Notes under the pieces: model-generated
Database searches by the model: none
Told to the model about the DNA's origin: nothing
The model's input: only the letters and a program-made list of their open reading frames with translations
Made by a program: the position numbers and the translations under genes
Assembly (NCBI GenBank): GCA_026874595.1
Contig: CM049309.1
Location: forward strand, 28,461,033 to 28,525,032
Origin: Sipunculus nudus
Lineage: Eukaryota; Annelida; Sipuncula; Golfingiida; Sipunculidae
Reading direction: 5' to 3'
Length of the DNA: 64,000 nucleotides
Shown: one piece after another, positions 50,101-61,390 of the stretch
Layout of the letters: each line of letters begins with the position of its first letter
Numbering within the stretch: position 1 is the first letter of the stretch

Positions 50101-50528
50101 ACAGATGTTCACATTTTTAAAGATCTCAAAAATAGAGAAAAAAATTCGTAAAAAATCGAAAAATACAGGTGGCGCCACCAGTCTGCAGGAAGTGATGTAA
50201 CATCTCATGATCAATATGTATGCCAAAAATCATGACCATCAGTCAAGTAGTTAATGAGATATTGAAGTTTTTGTATGAAATTTTTTACTTTTCTGGGGGG
50301 TACTTTGGGGCCACATAGCTCGAAGGATATGGGTAACAGAGACCTAATTTCTGGTTTACAAGGAGATTTTTTATGGACCTCTCAGAATCCCAAGTTACAA
50401 GGTTCTAGGTCCAGCGGTTACGATTTGTGCCTGGTTAACGGACGGACAGACGGACAGACGGACAGACGGACGACGGACAAAGAGTGATCTCTATAGCTCA
50501 GATGACTTTCAGTCAGCTGAGCTAAAAA
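47124..50528 (+). mobile_element. Composite E+F element, copy 3 (3.4 kb, both ends intact)
   Basis: The head is ACAAGTGACCCATGGGTCAT (palindrome 47129-47142) with GCTCAGCTGACT at 47147-47158. Nested F is at 47305-48461, with its hairpin partly deleted (GTCAAAACTTCGTTTTGGCG). Cores of ~338 bp follow, one with a poly-G run at ~48938. A GGACAGACGG tract lies at ~50440-50476, the hairpin at 50494-50524, and GCTAAAAA ends the element. GCTCAGCTGACT is the exact inverse of AGTCAGCTGAGC in the 3' hairpin. This is the reference copy for the composite. Confidence 0.88.
50494..50524 (+). terminator. 3' terminal hairpin of family E
   Basis: The arms TAGCTCAGATGACT and AGTCAGCTGAGCTA pair with one mismatch around TTC. 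It is followed by AAAAA. The same hairpin ends E at 24911, 33393 and 54864 and R1 at 52529. Role as a rolling-circle terminator is inferred. Confidence 0.7.
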
Positions 50529-50700
50529 TGAAGTTTTTCGTTAATATCTCGAAGGTATTAAGTCCTAGTGACCAAATTCTTGGCATGGTAGGGGATTTTG
50601 GAGACATCTAACTGTATGCCGAATTTAAGGAACTTAGAGCTGAAGCTGGGGAGCTGAGCTCTTGCAAACTGCATAACACTAACTTGATGTAAACAATATG

Positions 50701-51915
50701 TTACATGGTGCTTGAGTCACTGTGCTCAGCTGACGTTAACCTTGAAGGTAAAAATCTAAAATAATATCAAATGGAGATAAAGTGTAAGAGGAAGAGGTAA
50801 TAAAGGCCATGGTTGGTTTATATGATTGGTTTGTATTGATGACCTGACCATGTGTTTCCTAATGTTGAAACTGAAGCATGTGAGCAGTTTGTGAACAAAT
50901 GATCTGTACAATTACCATGATCATTAGTTGGCTTTTTGATTAACTGTTGACTTTTCAGTAGTTTACACATTTGTTCAATCGAATCTTTTTTTTTGTATAA
51001 TATATATTATTAAATATATGTTTTTTTTATGAAATGTATACAGTTGAAATATAACTAATTAAGAACATAAAACATGGCAAACAAAGCCTATCTCAAATTC
51101 TGCTGATGCAGGAAAATAATGAACAAATGTTTTTAATAAATCCTCATTTTTTTATCACATTAATTTTTTTTAAATTTAAGTTTATATTTCTATACATTTT
51201 CAATATAACATATATATCTGAATATAAAAGTTGATTCATAATTCTCAATTGCATCATCATAAATCCAGTCTTGTCAGATAACACCATATCATGCATACAA
51301 TTGTTTATTTATTTTTTACCACAAAAATATATCTTTTAAATCTGCAAAACAATAAATATCTAAAAAATACTTGATTTAGACTACTCAATTTTTAATTGTG
51401 TCTTTATTTATCCATAATGTGCTTCATATTTTATCATAATTTTAGCACACTGATGGGTTCCATTATGATTGGTAAAATCATTTAAAAGAAAAATGATTCT
51501 TTAAAAATGCTACATTACACAACATTGCATCTTCTGGATTACACCTTGAATTACTTTTTCAAGGAAAGTTTTTGCATATCAGAGTAGAAACAGCATTACA
51601 ATTAAGTAGATACAGTGAACACTTGGTGGGTTGGGTTGGGGGGGGGGGGGGTTGGGGGGGGGGGGGTGATTAGGGTGGTGATATGAGAATAACTGTACAC
51701 CTGTCACAGCAGGGGATCTCCCTCAGTGACTGTAACAAATCAGAAACCCTGGCATTGCTGACTTCCAGTGACCTGGAGTGGGACCCTGCATCTGTAATCT
51801 GTAATCAAAGCAAATGACTACAATAGAGCCTCAAGAAAAAAAATCAATAACTAGCTTAATTTTCAAGCTTTTACTTCCAAATTTCAGATTTAAACAAATT
51901 AAATATTTATGTTTA
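50701..51915. other. AT-rich DNA with a dispersed repeat and a poly-G tract
   Basis: 51070-51310 is the second copy of the repeat seen at 37246-37725. A poly-G tract broken by TT occupies ~51632-51667. No gene is recognised. Confidence 0.6.
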
Positions 51916-52559
51916 CATGCTGTGAAAATTAAATCAATGGTATTTACAGAAAAAAAAACGTGCCATGGTCAAAGTTGGGCAAAATTTAAGGTACTGATTT
52001 TATTTTTATGCTAATTACTTAAAAAATTTACAAAATTCAGATCTAATTTTGGGTAAACAATTGAATCTTAATTAAACATAGTTATATACTTGGGAAAATA
52101 GACTCTAGTTTCAAAATTTTTCATGTTAAGTGAGTAAATATTTTTCCTGATTTTTTACAATGTCCATTATGTTTGGGCCCATAACTTAAAGAATTTATAC
52201 TTAACAGACTTAATTTCTGGCATGTACATAGGAACTATATAGAAGAATATTTATGGTAAATATGAGGAAAAACAGATGAGTGGTTTTGATATAAGGCAGT
52301 CCTGAAGTGTGAAAATAGGATTTTAATAAAAAATTGAGGTTTTTCCTTAATTTTTCAAAGGAACGAAGTCGCAAAGACCCAGTTTTCGGCTTGGTAGGAG
52401 ATCTTGGGGACATCTAACATTATGCTGAATTTTGGATTCCTAGGTCTTACGGTTTCAAAACGTGCCACATCTACGGACGGACGGACAGACGGACAGACGG
52501 ACGGACGACGGACAATGGACCACGACTATAGCTCAGATGACTTATAGTCAGCTGAGCTA
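51916..52559 (+). mobile_element. Family R1 element, most complete copy
   Basis: It begins near GTGAAAATTAAATCAATGG and AACGTGCCATGGTCAAAGTTG and continues through TTGAATCTTAATTAAAC, GTTTGGGCCCATAACTTAA and GGAGATCTTGGGGACATC. It ends with GGACGGACAGACGGACAG repeats and the same hairpin as family E (52529-52559). It is short (~0.6 kb) with a single non-repeated core and no frame. Confidence 0.75.
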
Positions 52560-54898
52560 ATAAAAACACTTACAAACATCAATATCCATGCAAAGAATCA
52601 TGGTGATCTCCCCATTAGTTGTTCAGATACTTCAGCTTTTGTATCAAATTGTCCATTATTCTGAGGGATACTTCGGAGTCCTATAGCTTGAAGGATATGG
52701 GTAACAGAGACCTAATTTTAAGTTTCCACAGGCACTTTTCATGGGCCTCCTTGCATGACAAGAATGAAGATTCTAGGTCCAGTTGTTGCGATTTGTACCC
52801 TGTTGACAGATAACCACATCTTTAAAGGTATCAAAAAAAGAGAAAAAAAATCGTAAAAATTTGAAAAAAATAGAGGCGGCGCACCCAGTCTGCAGAAACT
52901 GATGGAACAGGTCATGATCAATATGTATGCCGAAAATCATGACCATCAGTGTTGTAGTTATTGAGATACTGCAGTTTTTGTATCAAATTTTCCATTATTC
53001 TGGGGGGTAATTTGGAGCCATACAGCTTAAAGAATATGGGTAACAGAGACCTAATTTCAGGTTTCCATGGAGACTTTTCATGGGTCTCCCTGTGTGTCAA
53101 GAATGAAGATTCTAGGTCCAGTTTTAATGATTTGTGCCCTGTTAACAGATGTTCATAACTTTAAAGGTCTCAAAAATAGAGAAAAAATTCGTAAAAAAAC
53201 TCGAACAAATACAGGTGGTGCCACCAGTCTGCAGAAACTGATGAAACACTCTATGATCAATATCCATGAAAAAAATTATGGTGATCTCTGCATTAATTGT
53301 TCAGATACTTCAGCTTTTGTATCAAATTTTCCATTATTCTGAGCTGTACTTTGGAGTGCCATAGCTCAAAGGATATGGGTAACAGAGACCTAATTTCAGG
53401 TGTCCATGGAGACTTATCATGGGTCTCCCTGTGTGTCAACAATGAAGATTCTAGGTCCAGTCCTCACGATTTGTACCCTGTTGACAGATAACTACATCCT
53501 GAAAGGTCTCAAAAAAAGAAAATAAAAAATTGTGAAAATTTGAAAAAATACAGGTGGCACCACCAGTCTGCAGGTACTGATGAAACACCTCTTGATCAAT
53601 ATGTATGCCAAAAATCATGACCATCAGTGTTGTAGTTATTAAGATGTTGCAGTTTGTTTTTATCAAATTTTCCATTATTCTGGGGGGTTATTGGGAGCCC
53701 CCCATAGCTCAAAGGATATGGGTAACAGAGACCTTATTTCAGGTTTCCATGGAGACTTTTTATGGACCTCTCAGTGTGTCAAGAATGAAGATTCTAGGTC
53801 CAGTCTTTATGATTTGTGCCCTGTTAACAGCTGTTCACATTTTTAAATTTGTAAAAAATCGAAAAATTCAGGTGGCGCCACCAGTCTGCAGGAAGTGATG
53901 GAACATCTCATGATCAATACGTATGCCAAAAATCATGACCATCAGTCAAGTAGTTAATGAGATATTGAAGTTTTTGTATGAAATTTTTTACTTTTCTGGG
54001 GGGTACTTTGGGGCCCCATAGCTTGAAGGATATGGGTAACAGAGATCTAATTTATGGTTTCCATGGAGACTTTTAATAGGTTTCTCAGTGTGTCGAGAAT
54101 GAAGATTCTAGGTCCAGTGGTTACGATTTGTGCCACGTTAACAGATGACAGCATCGTCAAACGTCTCAAAAATAGAGGAAAAAATTGTAAAAAAATCGAA
54201 AAATACAGGTGGCGCCACCAGTCTGCAGGAACTTATGAAAAATCTCATGATCAATATGTATGCCAAAAATCATGACAATCAGTGTTGTAGTTATTGAGAT
54301 ATTGAAGTTTTTGTATGAAATTTTTTACTATTCTGGGGGGTACTTTGGGGCCCCATAGCTCAAAGGATATGGGTAACAGAGACCTAATTTCTGGTTTCCA
54401 AGGAGACTTTTAATAGGTTTCTCAGTGTATCAAGAATTAAGATTCTAGGTCTAGGCTTTACGATTTGTGCCTTGTTAACAGATGTTCACATTTTTAAAGG
54501 TCTCAAAATTAGAGAAAAAAATTTGTAAAAAATCGAAAAATACAGGTGGTGCCACCAGTCTGCAGGAAGTGATGGAACATCTCATGATCAATATGTATGC
54601 CAAAAATCATGACCATCAGTCAAGTAGTTAATGAGATATTGAAGTTTTTGTATGAAATTTTTTGACTTTTCTGGGCGGTACTTTGGGGCCCTATAGCTCG
54701 AAGAATATGGGTAACAGAGACCTAATTTCTGGTTTCCAAGGAGATTTTTCATGGACCTCTCAGAATACCAAGTTACAAGGTTCTAGGTTCAGCGGTTACG
54801 ATTTGTGCCTGGTTAACGGACGGACAGACGGACAGACGGACGACGGACAAAGAGAGATCGCTATAGCTCAGATGACTTTCAGTCAGCTGAGCTAAAAA
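52560..54898 (+). mobile_element. Family E core array lacking a head
   Basis: Directly after the R1 hairpin the sequence enters an E core unit at AATAAAAACACTTACAAAC and continues through ~338-bp units to a GGACAGACGG tract, the hairpin at 54864-54894 and GCTAAAAA. The E head and nested F are absent. GGTGGCGCCACC occurs in the later units (~53872, ~54209). Confidence 0.82.
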
Positions 54899-55385
54899 AA
54901 GCTTTGTGAATATATTTTGTTTAAATTCTTTCATGAAACTAAATCAATATGAAGCTATGCTTTAAACATGCAGTATATTCTCTTTTTTAAATGTGTACAT
55001 TCATATTATATATAGCCTCTCTCTCTCTCTCTCCTTTCTCTCTCTCTATACATTTCACTACCTTGACAAATACATTCTTTCTTCAATCTTTCTTTTTGTG
55101 ATGATAATTTCATTTAAAATGAAATTGTGTGGAGCAAACAGACCTAAAACGGTGTGGTTTAACTAAACTATACATGATATTAATTTTATATGGTTCATTG
55201 AAGGATAGGTTATAATGATTATATTACTGGTACATATTATCCACTTGTATAAATGTTCCAAGGAAACCACAGCCATATAGTTGGTCCGTATCCATGTATA
55301 CATGGGTTATGAAGCAAAGTTCTCGTGCACATATGTGCACTTTGGATTTGAGCTTATCAATACCATAAGGTTACGACTTATGAAA
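54899..55385. other. AT-rich DNA with a CT microsatellite
   Basis: (CT)n lies at 55017-55047, interrupted by CTTT. No gene or repeat family is recognised otherwise. Confidence 0.6.
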
Positions 55386-56510
55386 AACTAGAATACGGGT
55401 AGTCGACAAGCAACTACATGTATCCACCAAAATCAGAGAAGGACGGGTGAAGTGAGGCATGGATTGAGTGGCAAGGGGATATAGAGTTACATGTGTTACA
55501 TATTAGAATAGATCTCTGCCACATAAACAGGATTGTAGGTGGCACCACCTGTTATCTGGACGAGAAACTATCCAAGGTGTATACACATGCAAAATTTCAT
55601 GTGGAAAAGTCAAACCACTGCAAAGATATGAGTGATTTTATCCCACAGCAGATAAACAGATGCACGCTGTGCAGAAATGGCTGCAGATGGCGCCACCATT
55701 TTTGTGTATGTTAAAAAGGTATCTAAGGGCTACATTTGTGTAAAATTTTTTTCCTGATTGGTCATACGGTTCCGGAGATATAAGCATTTATGTATGCAGC
55801 GTGAACGTGAATGTAGGTGGCGCCACCTGTCATAAAGTCAAGAAAGCTATGCGGGATGTATACGCATGCTGACTTTCAGGTAATTTGGTCAAACCACTGT
55901 AGAGATAAGAGTGATTTTAACCCAAGGCAGACAAACAGATGAACGCTGTGCAAAAATGGCTGCAGGTGGCGCCACCATTTTTGTGTATGTTATAAAGCTA
56001 TCCCAGGGCTACATTTGTGTAATTTCTTTTTTCTGATTGGTCAAACGGTTCCCGAGATATGAGCTTGGATGTCTGCAGCGTTAACATGAATGTAGGTGGC
56101 ACACCTGTCATAAAATCAAGAAAGCTATCTAGGATGTATACGCATGATAGATAGTGATTTTAACCCTAGGCAGATGAACAGATGGACACTGTGCAAACAT
56201 GGTTGCAGGTGGCGCCGACTTTTGTTGTGTATGTTATAAAGCTATCCCAGGGCTACATTTGTGTAAAATTTTTTTCCTGATCGGTCAAACTGTTCCCGAG
56301 ATATATGGGTTTATGTGTGGAAACAGACGCACAAACGGACGCTGGGCAGAGAGGAAAGGTCAGAGATCAAGTTCACTTGGTTAGGCACCAGTTCACATGT
56401 GACCCAAAATTTGTGTAAATTTCGGAAAAATCAGTCCAGTAGTCTCAGAGGAGTTCTCCAGAAACGAATGCGGCGGCCGAGGCGGCGGAACCAGGTCAAA
56501 AACATAGTAT
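55386..56510 (+). mobile_element. Family F element, 3'-truncated
   Basis: The head is AACTAGAATACGGGTAGTCG with GTATCCACCAAAAT. GGTGGCGCCACC palindromes lie at 55818 and 55966. It stops in AAAACATAGTAT at 56510, just before the hairpin. Confidence 0.8.
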
Positions 56511-56609
56511 ACCATTACTATGTCAGGGTTAAGGCCCTGTGCTGGGCGGGGTGGGCTGGTGGTTGATGATCTATCAGTTCAGTAAAACATGAATATGAAA
56601 TTATAAATA

Positions 56610-59074
56610 AAACAAGGCCTACAGGCCTAATGCGAACCTGTGCATTGGAAACTACACCAGGTATAATGCTTCAATGCTGGACCATTACTTTTCATGTATA
56701 TGAACAATGCAAGTACTAAACATTTTGAATAAGAAACAATTACACAAACATCACTGCTGAAATTCTGGCATGGATGCACACAAAACAAAAATGATTGTAG
56801 CTGGCACCACCAGTCTTGTATACAATGAAGCTATCAGAGATATACACATGCCAATTTTCAGACAGATATATCAAACCCCTCCTGAGAAATAAGCAGGGAC
56901 ACACTTTGTGCAAAAATTATTGTAGGTGGCACCACCAGTCTTGTATACGACAAAGCTATTCGATATGTATTAACATGCCCAATTTTAGGCTGATATATCC
57001 AATTCTTCAGTAGAAATAAACAGGCATATACACTGTGCAAAAGTCAATGTACGTGGCACCACCTGTCTTGTAAATGAGAATACCATCAAAGACACACACA
57101 CAGGTCAAAATATGAGTCCAATACATCAAACTTCCCAAAAGATTGATGCACTGGGCTGACAAGGTTTAGGTGAGTGAAGCAGTTGTCCCCAAGTGACCTG
57201 TGACAAATTGCTGCCTCAAGCTACTGCACTGAGTAAACTCTTGACCTGCACCTGGCTAGACTGAGTGAACTTTTGACCTGTACCTGGCTGCACTGAGTGA
57301 ACTCTTGACCTGTTGCATAATCTGACACAGTTGGCAGTCTGCCAAAGCTATAAATAGATTCAGGCTGAACTTTGGAGCCAAATATGATGCAGTGAGCAGT
57401 CTGCCAAAGCTATAAATAGAATGCAGCTTCTCCACTGAGTAAACTCTTGACCTATACCTGGCTGCACTTCTTCCAATCCTGGTACTGTGCCAAAACTATT
57501 TATAGAGCTGACATCATCTTGGTTAATGGCCCACATCAAGGCACTGGAAATCTGCCAATGGTAAACCAAGTGCTGCCATCTGAACACAAAAGTGGTCCCT
57601 ACTTGAAATAACTTTGAAATTTATTTTCCCAATACAAAATTTTTCTCAGCTGACTTTAAAAAAAAAGACATCAGGAATATATGTAAAATTATTATGGATG
57701 CATACTGAATGCAAAATTAAAATACAGATATGTCTCATTGATGGCAAATTCTTGAATTAAGTTGAGTAGGGATACCAATAATTTATAATCCATGTACAGT
57801 TGTCTTTATATAGCCACAGAGAGCTGATTATCCATGATTGTAACATTGCCTGGTATGATGAATAACATAACTTAAATAAATCTAATAAATTTTTTAAAAG
57901 CTTTAAAAAAAACTTTCTTGTCAATATTAACCAAAGATAACCTTAAATCTAAATGTCTTGTGGCATGATGTAATAGATGCTGATAAACTGGTGCCAGGCT
58001 AGATGTAACAGCATCACACGGCTAACATATATGGTAAAATGACTCAATTCAATCTCTATAATTCAGCCAAAAATCATTCATGTGGAACCATTAATGACAA
58101 TTATTATTAAGAAATATTGTAGGAATTATTCTTGTAAAATATTTAACAAACTGGCTTCAGTGGCATCAGTAAAAAAACATTTCGCAGGTTTATAACTCAT
58201 ATAGGACGATACAGCAAACTGGCTAAGTTCAGCTTCCAGTAACTCAGCCAAAAAGCACTGAACCAAAACTATTTGAACAAACTTGAATTATCAACATCTG
58301 AGGATAATTAATGTGCGAGATTTAAGAATTTGGCCCAGTGGTTTTTGAGAAGAAGATCTTTGTAGCCACTGAGCTAAAATGGGCTGTTTTCACATGACTA
58401 AATTCAGCTTCCCATAACTTAGCTCAAAGTCACTTAAAAGAGACAATTTGAACAAACTTCAGAAAGCACTACCCTAGGATCATATCTGTGCGATATTAAA
58501 CATTTTGGCCATATGGTTTCAGAGAAGTAGTTTTTTGTAGCCCTCAGTGTGATACAGGCACTGATGACCCTGCACAAAAAAGGCCAATGCAGGTGGCGCA
58601 ACCAATACCTCAATTTCAGATATGACCTATGTGACCAACATTGGCATAAAATCTGGTGATGATAGCTACAGCCGTTTCTGAGATTTAAATTTTAATATGC
58701 TTTTTTGCACAGTTAACAAAGTTCAACCTCCCGTATCTCGGCCAAAAATCTCCCAACTAAAACCATTCGAACAAACTTGAGAAAGATTGTTCCAGGGATC
58801 ATTTCTGTGAAATATTCAACAATTTGGCTGGACAGTTTCGGAGAAGAAGATTTTTAAGGCTTTTTTAGCTTTTTCCCTATAAAATCTAAGAAAATGCAGT
58901 TAGAAAAAAAATAAACAAAATCCTATAAAATTTTTGGATGACTGATTATTTGCAAAGAAATTGATGATGCTAGCTCCTGTCGTTTTTGAGATAGCTATGG
59001 TTAACGTACAAACAACGCCCGACAGATGACGGACGACGCCGCACCATCGCATAAGCTCACAGGTTCGCTAAAAA
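56610..59074 (+). mobile_element. Family G element, complete-looking copy
   Basis: The head is ACAAGGCCTACAGGCCTAATG. Units with GTAGGTGGCACCACCAGTCTTG follow, then a TTGACCTG-rich block, the NFI/TATA module at 57331, and ~165-bp core units (AACTCAGCCAAAAA, TTGAACAAACTTGA, GAGAAGAAGAT). The tail is CACCATCGCATAAGCTCACAGG...GCTAAAAA at ~59044-59074, after GACGACG-type simple repeats. No coding frame spans it. Confidence 0.78.
57331..57356 (+). promoter_or_regulatory. NFI-type palindrome plus TATA box in family G
   Basis: TTGGCAGTCTGCCAA at 57331-57345, then TATAAATA at 57349-57356. A half-degraded second copy with an intact TATAAATA follows at ~57398. Confidence 0.45.
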
Positions 59075-59185
59075 TTCTGCCCAGTGGTTATAAAGGAGTT
59101 CACCGGAAACCTATGCAGCAATGGTGGCAGCGTCGGCGTCTCACTGAAATCATAGTATCCGCAAAACTCTGTTTTGGCGGATACA
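59075..59185 (+). repeat. Solo 3' end of family F
   Basis: TTCTGCCCAGTGGTTATAAAGG to TTTTGGCGGATACA, including the whole terminal hairpin, without any F head or core. It follows directly after a G tail, as at 36688-36800. Confidence 0.75.
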
Positions 59186-61390
59186 ATGATTGTAGCTGGC
59201 ACCACCAGTCTTATATACAACGAAGATATATATGTAAATATGCCCAATGTCAGACTGATATGTCAAACCCCTCCTGTGAAATAAGCAGGGTCATACACTG
59301 TGCAAAAATTATTGTAGGTGGCGCCACCAGTCTTGTACACAATAAAGCTACCCGATATGTATAAACATGCCAAATTTTAGGCTAATGTATCGAATTCCTC
59401 TGTAGAAATAAGCAGGCACATACACTGCAAAAGTCAATGTAGATGGCACCACCTGTCTTATAAATGAGAATACCATCAAAGACACATAGAGAGGTCAAAA
59501 TATCAGTCCAATACATCAAACTTCCCAAGAGTTTGATGCACTGGGCTGACAAGGCTTACGTGAGTAAGGCAGTTGCCCCCGAGTGACCTGTGACAAATTG
59601 CTGCCTCAAGCTACTGCACTGAGTGAACTCTTGACCTGCACCTGGCTAGACTGAGTGAACTTTTGACCTGTACCTGGCTGCACTGAGTTAACTCTTGACC
59701 TGTTGCATAATCTGACACAGTTGGCAGTCAGCCAAAGCTATAAATAAAATGCAACTACTGCACTGAGTGAACTCTTGACCTATACCTGGCTGCACTTCTT
59801 CCAATCCTGGCACTGTGCCAAAATTGTTTATAGAGCTGACATCATCTTGGCTAATGGCTAACATCAAGGCACTGGCAATCTGCCAATGGTAAACCAAGTG
59901 CTGCCATCTGTACACAAAAGTGGTCCCTACTTGAAATAACTCTGAAATTTATTTTTCCAAAACAAAATGCTTTTCAGCTGACTTTTTATAAAAAATAAAT
60001 CAGGATTATATGTAAAATTATTACGGATGCATACTGAATGCAAAATTAAAATACAAATATATCTCACTGATGGCAAATTCTTGAATTAAGTTGAGTAGGG
60101 ATACCAATTATTTATAATCCACGTTCAGAGTTTTTATACAGCCACAGAGAGCTGAATATCCATGATTGTAACATTGCCTGGTATGATGAATAACTTACAG
60201 CATAAATCTAAATTTTTTAAAAGCTTTTAAAAAAACTTCTTGTCAATATGAACTAAAGATAACCTGAAATCTAAATGTCTAGTGGCATGATGTAATAGAT
60301 GGTGATAAACTGGTGCCAGGCTAGATGTAACAGCATAACACAGCTAACATATATGGTAAAATGACTCAATTCAATCTCCATAATTCAGCCAAAAATCATT
60401 CATGTGGAACCATTAATGACAATTATTATAAGAATTATTGTAGGGATTATTATTGTAAAATATTTAACAAACTGGCTTCAGTGGCATCAGTCGAAAAAAA
60501 GTTTCGCAGGTTTATAACTCATATAGGAAGATACAGCAAACTGGCTCAGTTCAGCTTCCCATAACTCAGCCAAAAAGCACTGAACCAAAACCATTTGAAC
60601 AAACTTGAATTATCAACATCTGAGGATAATTAATGTGCGAGATTTAAGAATTTTGCCCAGTGGTTTTTGAGAAGAAGATCTTTGTAGCCACTGAGCTTAA
60701 ATGGGCTGTTATGGCATATGATTAAATTCAGCTTCCCATAACTTAGCCAAAAGTCACTGAAAAGAGACAATTTGAACAAATTTCAGAAAGCACTACCCTA
60801 GGATCATTTCTGTGCGATATTAAACATTTTGGCCATATGGTTTCAGAGAAGAAGTTTTTTGTAGCCCTCAGTGTGATATAGGCACTGTTGACCCCGTACA
60901 AAAAAGGCCGATGCAGGTGGCGCCACCAATACCTCAATTTCAGATATGACCTATGTGACCAACATTAGGATTAAATTTGGTGATGATAGCTACAGCTGTT
61001 TCTGAGATTTAAATTTTAATATGCTTTTTTGCACAGTTTACAAAGTTCAACCTCCTGTAATTCGGCCAAAAATCTCCGACCTTGAACCATTCGAACAAAC
61101 CTGAGAAAGATTGTTCCAGGGATCATTTCTGTGAAATATTCAACAATTTGGCTGGACAGTTTCGGAGAAGAAGATTTTTAAGGCTTTTTTAGCTTTTTCC
61201 CTATAAAATCTAAGAAAATGCAGTTAGAAAAAAAATTAACAAAATCCGATATAATTTTTTGGATGACTGATTATTTGCTAAAAATTTGGTGATGCTAGCT
61301 CCTGCCGTTTTTGAGATAGCTATTGTTAACGTACAGACGACGCAAGACGCACGACGTACAACACACGACGAACGATGCTGCAGCATCGCA
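59186..61390 (+). mobile_element. Family G element, headless copy
   Basis: It has the same order as the G copy just upstream: CACCAGTCTT units, GGTGGCGCCACC at 59318, the NFI/TATA module at 59721, and ~165-bp cores. The tail is GACGACGCAAGACGC...GCAGCATCGCATAA. The tail lacks GCTAAAAA and joins a sequence resembling 56587 (ACATGAATGTGAAATTATAAA). Confidence 0.75.
59721..59746 (+). promoter_or_regulatory. NFI-type palindrome plus TATA box in family G
   Basis: TTGGCAGTCAGCCAA at 59721-59735 keeps the TTGGCN5GCCAA outer bases although the spacer differs. TATAAATA follows at 59739-59746. Confidence 0.45.

Larger units (their letters stand above)
46720..50700 (+). mobile_element. Family R1 element split by composite copy 3
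   Basis: R1 runs from ~46720 (ATGCCATGGTCACAGTTGGG) to 47123 and resumes at 50529 (TGAAGTTTTTCGTTAATATC) to ~50700. The uninterrupted R1 at 51916 has the corresponding order GATTTTAATAAAAAATTGAGG then TTTTTCCTTAAT, so the E+F element landed inside R1. The R1 remnant after it loses similarity before its own 3' hairpin. Confidence 0.75.

Noticed and set aside
37726-50528. The two near-identical 3.4-kb copies as LTRs of one retrotransposon
   Set aside because: No primer-binding site, polypurine tract or gag/pol between them, and a third truncated copy lies in between. The ends fit hairpin-terminated elements.
31014-54895. Many 60-97-codon frames (e.g. starting METFHGSPCVSRMKIL or MFRYFSFCIK)
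   Set aside because: They are shadows of the ~338-bp E core units, overlap each other on both strands and are broken differently in each unit.
28718-61390. CRISPR array
   Set aside because: Tandem repeats here have no unique spacers of constant length and the genome is eukaryotic.
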